A stretch of 64,000 nt of DNA from assembly GCA_004794655.1 (NCBI GenBank), contig SMMW01000585.1, positions 18,501-82,500 on the forward strand, read 5' to 3'. The notes beneath the pieces are model-generated. The model was given only the letters and a program-made list of their open reading frames with translations. It did not search any database and had not been told where the DNA came from. Position numbers and translations under genes: made by a program. Source of the DNA: Marisa cornuarietis (lineage: Eukaryota > Mollusca > Gastropoda > Architaenioglossa > Ampullariidae). Shown here piece after piece: positions 1 to 11,815 of this stretch (positions are counted from its first letter, which is position 1; each line of letters starts with the position of its first letter).

Positions 1-2466
1 TAAAGTCAGATTGGAGTTTGTGTTTGCTGTACACCATAGCTTGAAGTCAAGAAGTCGAGCAAGAAAAAACCAGGTGACTGCTGACCTTCGTACATATATC
101 AGTCACGTTCCCGGACTGACTCCAAAAATTTCAAGTGATTCCAGTGGTTAAACAGACTGCATCGGCACGAAGACAATGAACAATATTTTCTCCTTCTGAT
201 CGACGCTCGAAAGAATAAACTCTGACCCGATGGAATGTTGTTTGTAGGAATGGTTTCATCAATAAATGCTATTTAAATAGGGTGTTAGAGGTTGAATATG
301 TGTGTGTGGGTGCGTTCGTGCACTAGTACGTGTCCTGGTGTTTTGAAGTCCCGTGAGTTGGGACTCTGGTACATTCTACTACTATTTATAATAGGATTGT
401 TAAAACGTATTTACCTGTAGATACGAGCTCAATGCGCTGCACGCAAAAGACTACAAACGAATCCACAGCCAACCAAATAGTAAACATAATCATCAGCAGA
501 CAGACAACACCATGACAAAGATAAATGCATTGATGAAGAATTGAGGAGTGGGCTGAACTGTGCTCTTGATTGTTCAAGGTATTTCTTAAATAGCCTTATT
601 TGAGGGCTTTAAATTTAGACACAGTTCGAGGAGAAAGGGGATGCATTTTAATAATGCAGAAAATTCGAATTATACATCGAGCATCTCCAATTTGTGAACC
701 ACTAACACCGTCAGCTAATAAACACGTTTATTTAAGGCAGAGGGAAAACTACCTGAACGCCATAGGCAACAGAATTTCTCGTAGTCGTAGCTTTTTAAAA
801 ACTATTTAATTTCTTGCAGTCTACAAAACTGTTAATGGGTCGTGCATTAAGATTCATCTATTCTCCATTCACTTTGAGAATACCCCAAGTATACCCCGTG
901 ACTAGTATGTGAACTGTACACTGCAAACACGTGACAACAGTTGGTACAGGATACTAATGTCAGGGATAAGGATCCAAAACATAAAGCAGGAAAATTTTGG
1001 AAAAACCTTTCGCCCACACTCTGATGTCTTTTGTTATCGGGGCACAATTCTACATTTATCTGCCACAAAAATCATCTTACGATAATACCAACATTTTAAG
1101 AAGCTTAACTTCCACATCCGCCATACTAAGCTGCTGTGGGGTTGCCGTTAATATCTGATGCAGAAGATAAGTGTTAATAGAGGGGAGGTGGGAGACCATC
1201 TCTTGATTCTGCTGGTTTCTCTGTTTGTGTCTGTCTGCCAGGTAACTTTATTAGCCAGTTAACTGTTATCTGTGCATATGCAAATCTGACCCAGAGGAGT
1301 AGTAGCAGCTTTGATTCAGCTTTCTGTTTGTCTCTCTCTCTCTCTGTCAGTCTCTACTTTCTCCATTCTTTACGATCCGGGGTTGTGAATGGGTTTAACT
1401 AGATGTGCACATGCTCAAAATCGTTCTTGCGCGTCTAAATGAACGATAAACTTATGGATAGAAGTGCCAGATGATTATTAAAAATATACTAAATGTGTAT
1501 AATAAGAAAACCTGTATCGTGGTGACACTGGTTTTCTAACCATATTGAAGGAAGCTTAATAAATACTTCTGTTTGTATATTCTCCAAATCGTTGGTGCAC
1601 TTTTGTTTTACATCTTTTACAATTCTGTACTAATGTTTTCCTCCACTCTTTACACCGAAGAATGTTAGAATACGTAGTGCTAATACAACACAACTAACTG
1701 GAAACCACTAGAGATTTCTTAATGATGTCGTGTACAGCGAAACGGGTTAAAAGTATGTTACTAAAAGCTGAGCAATTAAAACATATGCAATAAAGTGAAA
1801 TATATTTTCCTACCATCAGGAAGTCATCTGAGAGATTTATCATCCCACAATCTTTGTATGTGTTTATATTACTTTAACTCCTTAAAGTTTATGGATGTCC
1901 ACAATTTATTGGCTCAGGTTAATGCTAACTTTTATTATGGGAAAATGCTGACAGGCCGGCTCAGTCTACAATCCAGATTAATTTAGTTTTAAGTAAATAA
2001 AGTTATAGCCAACGAGCAAATCTCCCAGAATCCAGATCTCACCATTTCCTGTAAACAAGCATCAATGGACTTTTAGAGGAGACATAAGCAAAAAATAAAA
2101 AAAGAGAAAAGGCTACCTTCCCCTCCCCTCCGAAAAAAGGGAATCCCTCTGCTAAAGTCGCGATGTGCGGTGCCCACGCACACTCTTTTTGAAGTCTCTG
2201 GAATCTCCCTGCTTTCACTGAGCCTTGGCAGAATTACATCATGGTGCTTTGTGAGGAAAACAGTCAAAAAACAGCCTCCTTGCTCCGACCGTCTGCAAGT
2301 GTCGCAAGGATTCTCCAGACAATTGTGCGAGGAAAGCAGACAGAGTATGGGCGTGACAGGTCTCTTAAACATGGCCTTTCACAGAAGCGACCACAGAGAG
2401 AGAAAAAAAAAACGAACGATGGGATCTAGATGAAAGACACACATGAACACATCTTCCCACACACTT
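1..2466. other. Unannotated AT-rich DNA
   Basis: No gene or transposon is recognised. A short CT run sits at about 1328-1346. The open frames here are under 100 codons, show no family motif and overlap on opposite strands, as expected by chance. Confidence 0.6.
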
Positions 2467-2511
2467 ATGCACGCACGCACGCACTCACGCACACACACAC
2501 ACACACACACA

Positions 2512-2547
<36 letters not shown>

Positions 2548-2609
2548 CACTGTTACACTTATATGCACACACACACACACTCGCTCTCTCTCTCTCTCAC
2601 ACACACACA
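2467..2609. repeat. Compound microsatellite CA / CACG / CT
   Basis: The tract runs CACG and CA units to about 2550, a short unique spacer, CA at 2565-2580, then CT and CA to 2609. Alternating CA and CACG blocks indicate slippage plus point mutation. Frames reading HTHT and ARTH across it are translations of the repeat, not protein. Confidence 0.95.
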
Positions 2610-3187
2610 GATGAAGTTGGAGGGAAGAGAGAGAGAGCTGCACAAACGGACCGATACACAGACTCCATTAAAATCGCAGACTTTACACGCACAGGCGGTA
2701 AACAATTTCTTACTCTATGCTGCTAATTTTTTTTAGCCAGCAAAATGCACAGAATCTCACTTGCTTAAACATTCAAGACATTTTGATGGCACGAGTTGCA
2801 TGACAATATCGAAGGCGAAAACGAAGAATTAGCCGTTGAATCTTATCATCGTTTTCTGAGAAGCAAGGCTATACTCAAATGTTTTGGCAAACAAGCTCTT
2901 AACATGTTGACCAACGTGTTTTTATCCCGCGAGTTCGCCATCAGCTAATTATTTCATTGGACGTTTACAAACAACTTTGCAAAATTAGGTAAAAATTTTA
3001 CGACTGTTGACCACAGAGCGGCATTAAAAGAATGTCTTTGGTGCCTGTGTGACCTTATCATAGTAGATATCACTGTAGCTTGGGTATTGTGGACAAATTC
3101 TGTAGCATACATAGAGACCAGACTAGAATGTCTGAAAAGAATAAAATATGTATATCAATATCTTAAAAAAAGAAACATTGAAGAGAA
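2610..3187. other. Unannotated stretch
   Basis: Nothing recognised between the two flanking CA/GT arrays; unique-looking AT-rich sequence. Confidence 0.55.
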
Positions 3188-3214
3188 TGTGTGTGTGTGC
3201 GTGCGTGTGCGTGC

Positions 3215-3267
<53 letters not shown>
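3188..3267. repeat. GT/GTGC microsatellite
   Basis: About 80 bases of GT with GTGC interruptions at the left end, then a pure GT run. It is the mirror composition of the CA/CACG tract about 600 bases upstream, so the two could pair as inverted arms. Confidence 0.95.
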
Positions 3268-3268
<1 letters not shown>

Positions 3269-4189
3269 AAATTTCTCTAAATTGGATTAGTTCACGAAAA
3301 AGAAATAAATGAGGCGTAGAAGAGACCTAATAACGCCATTGTGCAGGATGTTGCAGCAAACTCTGAATTCCGCCAGAATGTTCTCTGGTATTAGGAACAA
3401 TTTAAAAGGAAGCCTTAAGGAAAAAAAATAACTGCATCAAGAGAAATAAAATCAAAGTTTAGTGCTTCTCTGGCGTCACAGACACACAAGTCTCCGGGCA
3501 CAAAACCTACATTTAGTAATTTGATAGATTTAAACTTTTTTCACGGGCTGTCTGTCTGAATGCTCACCAGGGCGACAGATGTTTGATTTTTTGTGTTAAG
3601 GAGCGCTTAGCGAGCACGTCGTCTCAATTTAGAAAATTAATTTAGAAGTTACAGTGCTTGTTGCTCTCACAAAAATATTTAAGTATTCCCAGGCGCATTT
3701 GTTAATTGAGATAAGCCCTGTGCGTGTCCAAACTTTTGTGGCTGCATTTTCTAGTTTTCTGTCTTCCTGCCTCTTAGACACGCTCTGTCACTCTCTTCCA
3801 GCCCGCGGATGCACACTCGTGTACTGTTCATCACAAAAAGAAACTCACATCCGTGCAGAGACTCAAACTTTGAAACATTTGAATAAATGACAAATGTTGG
3901 GTAAAGATAGTAAAACGTACCAAAGATTCTGTTTTGTTGGAGTAGGGAGGGGGCTCAATCAGTGGAATGCACATCGTTGTCCTGATGGAACAGCCGCTTC
4001 TACTTCAAAATCTCCTATGATATTATTTACTCGTCACAAATCACCTCTCTGGTCACCCTGACAAAGACGCTGCTGTGACATTTTGTATTCTGTCTGTCAA
4101 CAGACTAACTGATGAAGGTATGGGTGAAGAGCAGGCCTTGGTGCATAAACCCGTGATGTAACGTGCACCTCAATAGTTTCTTGTACTCA
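3268..4189. other. Unannotated stretch
   Basis: No repeat or coding signal seen. The 78-codon open frame at 3654-3890 has no recognisable motif. Confidence 0.55.
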
Positions 4190-4637
4190 CCAGCTTTAGT
4201 ATCTTTGTCGCCAACATTGATTGTCTTTTTCACAATTCTTGATCGTCTTTATCTTCAGTCTTGATCATCTTTGTCACAAAAAGAGACTCTCTTTTTCAGT
4301 ATTCTTAAAGTCCTCCTCACCAGTGTTTCGTGAAACTTTCACAGTCCTTTAACGTCTTTGTCACCAGTCATCACTGTGTTCGTCTTTAGTACTGATGGCC
4401 TTCTTGGCTATTTTTAACGTATTTCTCACGAATGTTGATGGCAGATGTCCCTATTCTTTAATATTTGTCACTAGTTTTGATCGTTTTTGTCATTATTCTA
4501 ACGTCTGTCACTAGTCTACTGTTTTTGTCATTTGTATTGATCGTCTTTGCCATCTCCCTTCATCATCTTTCTCTCTATTTTTAAATCTTCGTCACCAGTC
4601 TTGATTGTTTTTAATACCAGCCTTAATCGCCATTTCC
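4190..4637 (+). repeat. Degenerate minisatellite, about 22-bp period
   Basis: Roughly 18-20 tandem copies of a unit whose core reads TTGATCGTCTTTGTCACC, ending in a CAGTC-like segment. Good copies include TTGATCGTCTTTATCTTCAG near 4240 and the ones near 4350, 4480 and 4535. Many units carry substitutions or lose a few bases, so the array is old. It has no long open frame. The pyrimidine-rich strand bias (TTTGTC, CTTTG) is consistent along the whole array. Confidence 0.8.
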
Positions 4638-5741
4638 CCTAAATATTATCTATTTAGAAATATGGAGGTCGGCTGCTACAGTATAATGACAAACGTGGTG
4701 TCACTTTTAAGAGAATCGTGTAGAAGTCCCGATGAATTTACAACATCCAGTGGGCCGTGTGCATCAGGGCTTCACACTTAAAGGCAATAAACTAAGGCGA
4801 AAATTAAATGTTTACATTCGTAAAACATTTTCTTGATAAGATGAAAGATAACAACAACAATTCATAAACAGAGAAAATTAAAAAAATAAGAAGACGAAGA
4901 GCGTGGCATGTGGTCAGTGACGAGACGGTTTCATGAGATACTTGTGAAAAGGTCAGAGCACTCCCAGAAGATATGGTTTTATCAGACAGCTAATCCCAGA
5001 CACCACACAGGGGAAAAGCACAATAATTTCAAAATATTGCTGCATTGGGTAGGAAGTAAAAAATAGGGCCAAACCTATTCCAAAGTTCTTGATGGAAATG
5101 AGAAATTCGAAACTGTTTTGTGTTCCTGAATTTTGCCGAAGAAGAAACTTGGGTTCTGTTCACGTGGACATCTTTAGCGAATGTCTCCATTTTATTATGA
5201 AACGAAGTGTGGCTGCTCGTCATGAAGATTTTATCTCAGCAGAAAGGCCGAATTCGAGTGTTTACGACAGAACGGAGCTGTTTCATTATGCATTTAGCAG
5301 TTTTGAAATTCTGCTAAACTACAATAAGCAACTGATTTTACAAATATTTTTTTAATGTAAAGTGTTCTAGCACCTGTTATACCGGGTCAAAACAATAGAA
5401 GACAACTTTGTGATTACTATGAAGGGATGATGCAGCATTGGTAAGCAAAACGGGACCTCGATAACGATCTCTTTTTATTGTTTGTTAAAAAAAACGTTGG
5501 TTCAAACATTCTTCATGCCAAATGTCGAATTGTAAATAACACTACGAAATAATGCGTTGGCTGTTCGAGTCAGTCGATATTTAGAAACTAAGGACAGGGC
5601 TGTAGCTGTGACTCTGGAAAGAACCATTTATATAAAATATCAGTTTCATGAACAATAAGAACAGTAGAAATTGCACAACAAATGAACACAGACGATACGG
5701 AACAATAAGCCAGACTAAAAAAACTGAAGCTTAAAACTCTA
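4638..5741. other. Unannotated stretch
   Basis: AT-rich sequence without recognised elements. Overlapping open frames on both strands at 5029-5355 share no known motif. Confidence 0.55.
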
Positions 5742-6006
5742 GGGCCAGTTGCAGAACACATTTCTAATTTTAAACACTTTTAGGCCTTAAATCTTTTTAG
5801 ACAATCAGTTTAAAGTGCACACCACAATTTTAGAATTTTTAAAACTAAAACTACTTTAAGTAAGATAAAATTGTTTATGTCTGACTTTCCGTCCTGTCAG
5901 TACAATTTTTTGTATGTTCTTGTGCAATGCATCTAAATGGCAGAGAAGAGATTTTGCTTCGGTAGAACAGTTTTAATTCTTAGAAACATGTTGTGCAACC
6001 AGCCCC
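5742..6006. mobile_element. Palindromic MITE, 265 bp, probable TA target site
   Basis: The left end begins GGGCCAGTTGCAGAACA and the reverse complement of the right end begins GGGGCTGGTTGCACAACA. Both continue through TTTCTAA, giving an inverted repeat of about 30 bp with a few mismatches. A TA dinucleotide flanks each end (5740-5741 and 6007-6008), and the local CTAG makes the exact duplication ambiguous. The interior is AT-rich with no open frame. Size, inverted ends and lack of coding point to a non-autonomous DNA transposon; the superfamily (Tc1/mariner or Harbinger type) is not settled by sequence alone. Confidence 0.72.
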
Positions 6007-7011
6007 TAGATGTTTCATAATCAAATGTGTTTTAAGAGAACATTTTAATGACTCTATTGTCTGCAGGTGGCAAATCATATGAGAGGGAGTTTTAAGAAGT
6101 TGATGCTTAATAGGTAAACACGTTCAACGAAGGATGTTTCTGAGTTTCAAGATTTCTTCTTTCTGCAATATTTAATCCATTTGTTGTGTCTTTTCGAGGA
6201 TATATTAATAACTCGCCTTGTTTTACTGGAAGTTGTGACATAAGATATTGGGTAACGCATAGTGTACACACGCGAAAGGACACAGGTTCGCAATTATTCC
6301 CAAATGGATCATCAGGAGTGAACAAAGATTCTAAGCATACAAAGAAAAGTTAATTAAATAAAGGCGTCCTTCCATCTGCTCAGGTTAAGAACACTCTTTA
6401 TCAACCCAAGCAACAGTCCTTAAGAGCGCTAAGTTGTCATTAACCGAATTTTGCCAGAATTGAATGTCTGGACCTTGACGATCGCAAAATAAATTAGCAC
6501 ACAGAGGAGAGTAAGGGGAGGGACACATAAAATCTTTGGTTAGACTTTCCTGTCTCATTGTGAGTGCTTAGATCTTCGTCAAATGCGATTAGTTCGTTGA
6601 GAAAACTTTCCCCACAAAATACGAGCGAAAGAAATTTAGAGTCAGGAACAGTTTGGTCGGAAATAGTCGCCGATCGGTAAAACGCAAGTAAAATAGATTT
6701 TGTTTGCCAACCAACGTTGAGGACAAAGATAAGAGATTTCGGTTGGTTGGTTGCGGAATTTGGTTGGTAAAAAACTGTCTTTGAATAACAGCGTTTGGTT
6801 ACATGCAAAGGTAAAATCATAACATACCAGAGCTAGAAAAAATGAGATTACATCATGTCACGAAACGAAAGAATGTCAGAAAAAAATCGACTCTTGTTAT
6901 TACCAAATCAAATCCTCATCGGTACATCTTCAACGAGAAAAATCCTTATTTATACTTCTTTATCCAGAAAATCCCTCAGTGATATAGTCTTTCAAACACC
7001 TCCACAAGCCT
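6007..7011. other. Unannotated stretch
   Basis: No recognised repeat. The 108-codon minus-strand frame at 6494-6820 has no family resemblance. Confidence 0.55.
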
Positions 7012-7282
7012 GGGAACTTATCTATGAGCTAAGTCGTCCCGGGTACATCAAGGTTAAGCGTCTCGTCTCCATCGTCATAAAGTAGCGTTAGTCCCGGTGA
7101 ATTCTACTCTACCCCGAGTGCTTTAGTTATAAATCACGGAAGATATGTACTGGGGGTAGAGTAGCATACAGAAATATCCTCAGGTTGTGGTCTGTACATC
7201 GTAACTACAGAGATACTAATGTTTCCCTGGTTTTCCTATTTGGTGTACGGGTAATGACCCTCGCTTCACGAATACGACCCCC
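7012..7282. mobile_element. MITE family M2, copy A
   Basis: It shares a central core with two other copies in the window (9723-10012 and 43963-44240): the motif TTATAAATCA near 7127, then AGTAGCATACAGAAATAT about 35 bases later. The right end, reverse-complemented, reads GGGGGTCGTATTCGTGAAGC, which matches the family terminus. The left end GGGAACTTATCTATGAGC is a diverged version. No transposase is encoded. Target duplication not resolved. Confidence 0.68.
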
Positions 7283-8204
7283 GGATGAGAGAGCTTATGG
7301 TGCTATTTGCTATTCAGGTTTGGAGTTGGACATCTTTTCATGCCTGCATGGATCCCTGCTTGCCTGTCTGTCTTCACTGTCGTATTCTGTTTTCATCCAA
7401 CCACAAGGATTATCCTATTTAGATACCAATAGTACCATTAAGTTTGGGCCAGCTCTTAATATTCCAGTAACCTTATATATAGATATATATATAAAACTGG
7501 TTTTGAAACTTTTTCTCAGTAATGACATTAGTGTAAATTAAGATGGGACTGTAAACAGTACAATTCACTGTAAAGAGCACATAACATTACTTTTATTACA
7601 TTTTTTTTAGTGATAAAGAATAAACACATTTTCATTTACTTCCTATGGGAGAGTCGATAATTCGCTGAGACTTTTAGTAGCAGATAAACATTTAACTCTC
7701 TGTGATATTTATCTGGGTGTTATAACTTGCAGAACTGACACCCATAAAAATGGCAAATAAAAGATGAACTATGTGAACTTTTGGTGCGTAGATGTAAAGA
7801 ATAAAGGTGTTCTGTGTCTTTACAATAACACTCCTCTGGTCAAATGGTATAAAGTCGATATGTCCGCGCCGCCAGGATACACATCCATTTGGGGCCTTTT
7901 CAACTTGAGAAGCAGTTTCCACTCTCCTGTCTGCTCCTGCATTACTGCCTATCGACTGATGCCTGCAGAAGAGCAGCACTTGTGACGAACTCCCTTAGAC
8001 ACCAGGCTTTCCACACAAATTTCTCCAAAGAAAGCTTTGTGTGTGTGTCTAGAACTCACTGACTAGATACACACGAACTCACGCACAGGAAACGTCTGGA
8101 CGTATTCCATTGCAAAATCCCAATATTGCACGTATCAACATAGAAAAAAATGTAACTAGATTGTTAATTTCATTAACCAGCAAGGCGAACTTTGGTTTAC
8201 ATGG
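7283..8204. other. Unannotated stretch with a short TATA-rich run
   Basis: A small TA/GATA-rich run lies at about 7474-7496. No other element is recognised. The overlapping frames at 7692-7985 on opposite strands look like chance. Confidence 0.55.
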
Positions 8205-8221
8205 GCACACACACACACACA

Positions 8222-8253
<32 letters not shown>

Positions 8254-8260
8254 CATGCAC
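8205..8260. repeat. CA / CACG microsatellite
   Basis: CA units, then about six CACG units, then CA again, followed by an impure tail to about 8285. It is the same two-unit composition seen at 2467-2550. Confidence 0.95.
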
Positions 8261-8733
8261 GAACGCGCATACGGACGCGCGCTCGGAGATGGCAAGCCCG
8301 AAAAAGCTTGCTAAAAGACGAAAGTTGACTGTTTGATCCTTTTTTCCTTCTAGGGGCTGAGATCATACCTTGTGTAGCTCCCACGCCCTCCGTGATAAGC
8401 ACTGCTGTCCCCACATCCCCAGTCCTAATTAGCTTTAGAGCGGGATGCACCGGCGCGACACTTATTACATTTGTGTAATAAATGATGGCAACTTCCCTGC
8501 CTTCCAAGACCTCGAAACTCGCTGAAGGGCTTTCTCCGTGGATGCCTAATATTTTAAGTGACTATCTTCTTGTCCACTTCAGTACACCTTTTGAGCGCTT
8601 GATCCTGTGCAGTTCGTCTGAGCTGAGCAAGACGGTTCAGTAAATATGAATTAGTTGATGATCTGCTTAGATGTAATCAAAAATTTTCATTGACTGTGGT
8701 GCTCAGTGTGTGAAGATGTGTGAAGTGTAGATA
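8261..8733. other. Unannotated stretch
   Basis: Nothing recognised up to the mariner-type insertion. The 142-codon minus frame at 8079-8507 includes the translated CA array. Confidence 0.55.
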
Positions 8734-9478
8734 GAGGGCGTCCATAAAGTCCGTGTGCAATTTTATAGAAGGAACGTATTTGTCAGTATATGTAACAGAA
8801 AAACCCGTGAAAGGGACTAAAAAGGTTGATGTATCTAGTTTTTTGTCTTTAGAAGTCCTATTGTCTTTAACTTAAAAATTACTTATTTTTTCAGAATCAC
8901 TGTGGACCTATGGCTGTACAAGAAGAGAAAGTAAATTTTTCATGGGCGAATTCTTAAGGGTGATAGTTATATAGAAATGCTGCGAAATTACTTTATTTTT
9001 CAACTTGAACAATTAAGACTGATAAAGAATGCAGTGTTTCAACAAGATGGTGCTGCTTGTCACTGCTATACATGTTAGACAGTTTCTATATGAGAAATTC
9101 CCTAATGGATTGGAAGAAGTGGACCATTTTCTTGGCCTCCGTTTTAGCCAGAGTGAGTGACTTCATTGGATTTTTGTTCTGGGGACATGTGAAAACTAAT
9201 GTTTATTCAACTAAGCTTCGATTTTTTAAGGACTTGCAAGGTAGGATAACTGAGGTAATTGCTGGTATTACTAAAAATCAGCTTGAAAATACTTTCCGAG
9301 AAATATAAAATCCTATTAACCTTTGTATTACTAATAATGGTGGACTTGTTGAAAATTAACAAGAACAATAAAAATTATAAATATTTTTTCTTTCCAGTCA
9401 TTATTACATATTTTTCTATCACATATACTTATAAAGTTAAAACTATTTCAAACTGCACAGTACTTTATGGACGCCCTG
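8734..9478 (+). mobile_element. Dead mariner/IS630-type DNA transposon with TA target sites
   Basis: Terminal inverted repeats match: left GAGGGCGTCCATAAAGT and right (reverse complement) CAGGGCGTCCATAAAGT. Each is preceded by TA (8732-8733 and 9479-9480), the standard target duplication of Tc1/mariner elements. Inside lies a plus-strand transposase relic. GDSYIEMLRNY leads to FQQDGA, which holds a catalytic aspartate at 9046-9048, then WIGRSGP, then SLDF with an aspartate at 9169-9171, 41 codons on, and finally FLFWGHVKTNVYS. One frame runs between the two aspartates but holds six stops, and a frameshift follows. At 745 bp it is well short of the usual 1.2-1.4 kb, and the N-terminal part with the first aspartate is missing or unrecognisable. 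This copy cannot be active. Confidence 0.88.
9041..9305 (+). pseudogene. Transposase C-terminal remnant (mariner-like, DDE type)
   Basis: This is the best preserved part of the transposase in the mariner-type element. It starts at the QDGA box and continues through WIGRSGP..WPP, SLDF and FWGHVKTNVYS to ENTFREI before a stop at about 9306. The family cuts and pastes DNA using three acidic residues. Two are visible here, separated by 40 codons, which is wider than the 34 of classical mariner and close to the DD41D group. In-frame stops and a frameshift between SLDF and FLFWG show it is broken. Confidence 0.8.
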
Positions 9479-9722
9479 TATTTTGAGTATGTGCATCCAT
9501 TGCCGATCTCGCGCTGTGTTGTTACCGGATTGTAAGCATTTCTGCTTTAAAGAAATTCGCAAGTGGTAATTTGATTTAAAAAAAAGATACATATACAACT
9601 CTGTGAGTGACTGAATACACTACACCTACCCGTAGAATAATTAAGGATCTTCGGGATCTTTTTCTAAGGAACGTATAAAGATGTTCTGAAACTAATGGTT
9701 CGAGAAACAAATGCACATTGCA

Positions 9723-10012
9723 GGGAAGCCGTTGTGATGAATTGAAGGTAATTTGTTGCCCCGGGGACAACATTGAAAACCCAAGAGGCACTTTTTCATC
9801 ATAATTATAGTGTTTAAACACCACAGATGTAACCTTACCCATGCAATTATTGTTATAAATCAGTGACAAAGGTGCCCTAGGGTACAGTAACATACAGAAA
9901 TGTTTACGGGCTCTGCAAACGCCCTCACAACCTGGAGACAAGACTCTTTTAACTAGTTTTCCCCCACTTTTACCATAGGCAACATTTAACTTCGCTTCAT
10001 AACTACGACCTT
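9723..10012. mobile_element. MITE family M2, copy B
   Basis: The core TTATAAATCAGTGACAAAGG at about 9855, followed by AGTAACATACAGAAATG, aligns with copies A and C. The reverse-complemented right end AGGTCGTAGTTATGAAGCG and the left end GCCGTTGTGATGAATTGAAG are inverted versions of one another, both continuing to TGTTGCC. The inverted repeat is about 33 bp with mismatches. It lies about 250 bases downstream of the mariner-type element. Confidence 0.72.
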
Positions 10013-11485
10013 AAAGAGCAGAAAGTGGCGTGGCAACACCAAACATGAAAATTCGGAACAGTCAATTCTGAGACTCAACTCTCATTTTCAGAATGTTTGT
10101 GACTCACAGACTGTCGGCACATGCGTGTCAGAGCTTGCGTTTAAAAGGAACGAATCCCGACAATTAAAAAAAGATTTAATTAAAAAAATTACATCCAATT
10201 ATTTCAATAGTTCAACTTATGAATTAATTAATTTAAAATGACTTTTTCTTGAGAAAGGTATAAAGTCTCAAGTTTTGCATAGTTTGTTGTGTCTTTATTT
10301 GCACATAATGTTTTCCTCTTTTGCTGCTGCTGATGAAATGTGCCTTTGAGTTTATACATCTATATAAAAAGGTTGTGACAAAAAGTCTAGAGTCAAACAA
10401 AGATGGCGCCAGCCTCGCAAATATTTTTAGGAACGTGGAAGGTAATTTGAAAAAAAATACGGACGAAGTTGAAGTCGTTTGGATTAATGTGGCCGAGGGC
10501 TAGAGTAATCTTGCCTTCACCCTGCTACTGGTCTTCCCATTAGAGTAAATTTAGATCACGACGGTCGAGACAGATTTTCTCCAGCGGTAACCATAATCCT
10601 GTCAACGTTGTGATGTTTGTGGCTTTTTGGGTCAGTTCTGTGTGGAAATTTATCCCCTATCGACTGCTGAATAGGACTCCACGTGAGGATAGACGGTAAC
10701 CAAATGGGTTTCACTTTGGAGACATGTCGACTTCACAACCACCGACTCAAAACAACATTGTAACGACCGCAAAATACTCAGTACTCTCAGAAAAGTATGT
10801 AACTGTAGCATTGTTTTGTGTATAAAGAATATGAGTGCACCCAAACTGCCCATGAGTCTGCTCGATGTCGCAAAGGGTGCAGAACAGGACGGGTGGTCTC
10901 CGTTGTAGTCCACGAACAATCTGTCCTTTGAAAGCTGGAAATTAGCCGCCTTTTATGTTTCATGTTAATGACTGTTTAGCTGGAGAAGTCAAATAGCCAT
11001 AAAGATCAGAGTTTTATTGGTTCTCGATATACACATGGCATGATCATACGTTGTATGTCTCCTACAAGATAGAAGTAGGCCGCAAATTCTTCAGCACGAT
11101 GTCAGAAATGTAGAATCAAAACTACTCCTTAAATAATTTCCCGGCACCCTCAAAAGTTCTTCCTTCATTTTTGAAAATGAATGAAAAAAAATATCATTAG
11201 ACCTTCGTTTATTATTCCAATAGCAATTTAATGGAACGGAAATTTCGATAACATGAACGTTGAAGTGTTTACGTTTGGTTTGATGGATCCTCTCACACAC
11301 TTTTTCTATCCTTGAAAAATTAAAAGTAGATTTCTTTTAACTGCGGGTGTCAGTATCGGGCGTGGCGCTGACTGCATGAAATCTAGTCACGAGACCTCGA
11401 CCGACCTGCCTGTAAATGCACAGTCTCCTCCAGAGAACGATTATGTCGCACGACAGACGCAGGCATCCATCGCCTACAGACTGTA
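10013..11485. other. Unannotated stretch
   Basis: No repeat or gene recognised. A GATGGCGCCA sequence near 10402 resembles a YY1-type site, but one such match is not informative. Confidence 0.5.
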
Positions 11486-11631
11486 GGGGCGGCTGGTGAC
11501 GCAGTAGCTAAAGTCTCTGTCCCCACGACATTGAGAATCGGGTGTCGTAGGTTCGTATCTCGGCTCCGACATACATCTCTCTGTTTGTGACCCCTGATCG
11601 TCAGTGATTTTTTTCGGGCACTATGGTTTCC

Positions 11632-11689
<58 letters not shown>

Positions 11690-11760
11690 TGTTTTGAAAT
11701 TGATTTCTGGGATACAGTGCTATATAAACGTCAGTTCTTATTGTTACCGTTGTCCCTTCT
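11486..11760 (+). repeat. tRNA-derived SINE with internal GT array and L2-like tail
   Basis: The 5' part has a polymerase III A-box-like stretch (TGGTGACGCAGTAGCTAAAG near 11494) and a B-box, GGTTCGTATCTC at 11550-11561, at tRNA-like spacing. A central segment CGGGCACTATGGTTTCCTT resembles a conserved domain of metazoan SINEs. Next come a GT array and a tail, GGGATACAGTGCTATATAAA, followed by a TTATTG-like end of the kind shared with L2/CR1 LINEs. SINEs are transcribed by RNA polymerase III and mobilised by LINE machinery. The B-box departs from consensus, so this copy is probably old. Confidence 0.75.
11640..11687. repeat. GT microsatellite inside the SINE
   Basis: A pure GT run of about 24 units between the SINE central domain and its tail, where such SINEs commonly carry a GT tract. 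Confidence 0.95.
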
Positions 11761-11790
11761 TATAGTTTTGATTAAAAGTAAATGATATTG

Positions 11791-11815
11791 AAAAATAAAT
11801 AAATAAATAAATAAA
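11791..11815. repeat. Short AAAT tetranucleotide run
   Basis: About six AAAT units just after the SINE tail; possibly the remnant of its A-rich 3' end. Confidence 0.8.

Noticed and set aside
10395..10412. YY1-type regulatory site
   Set aside because: A single short motif in AT-rich sequence has no predictive value without supporting context.
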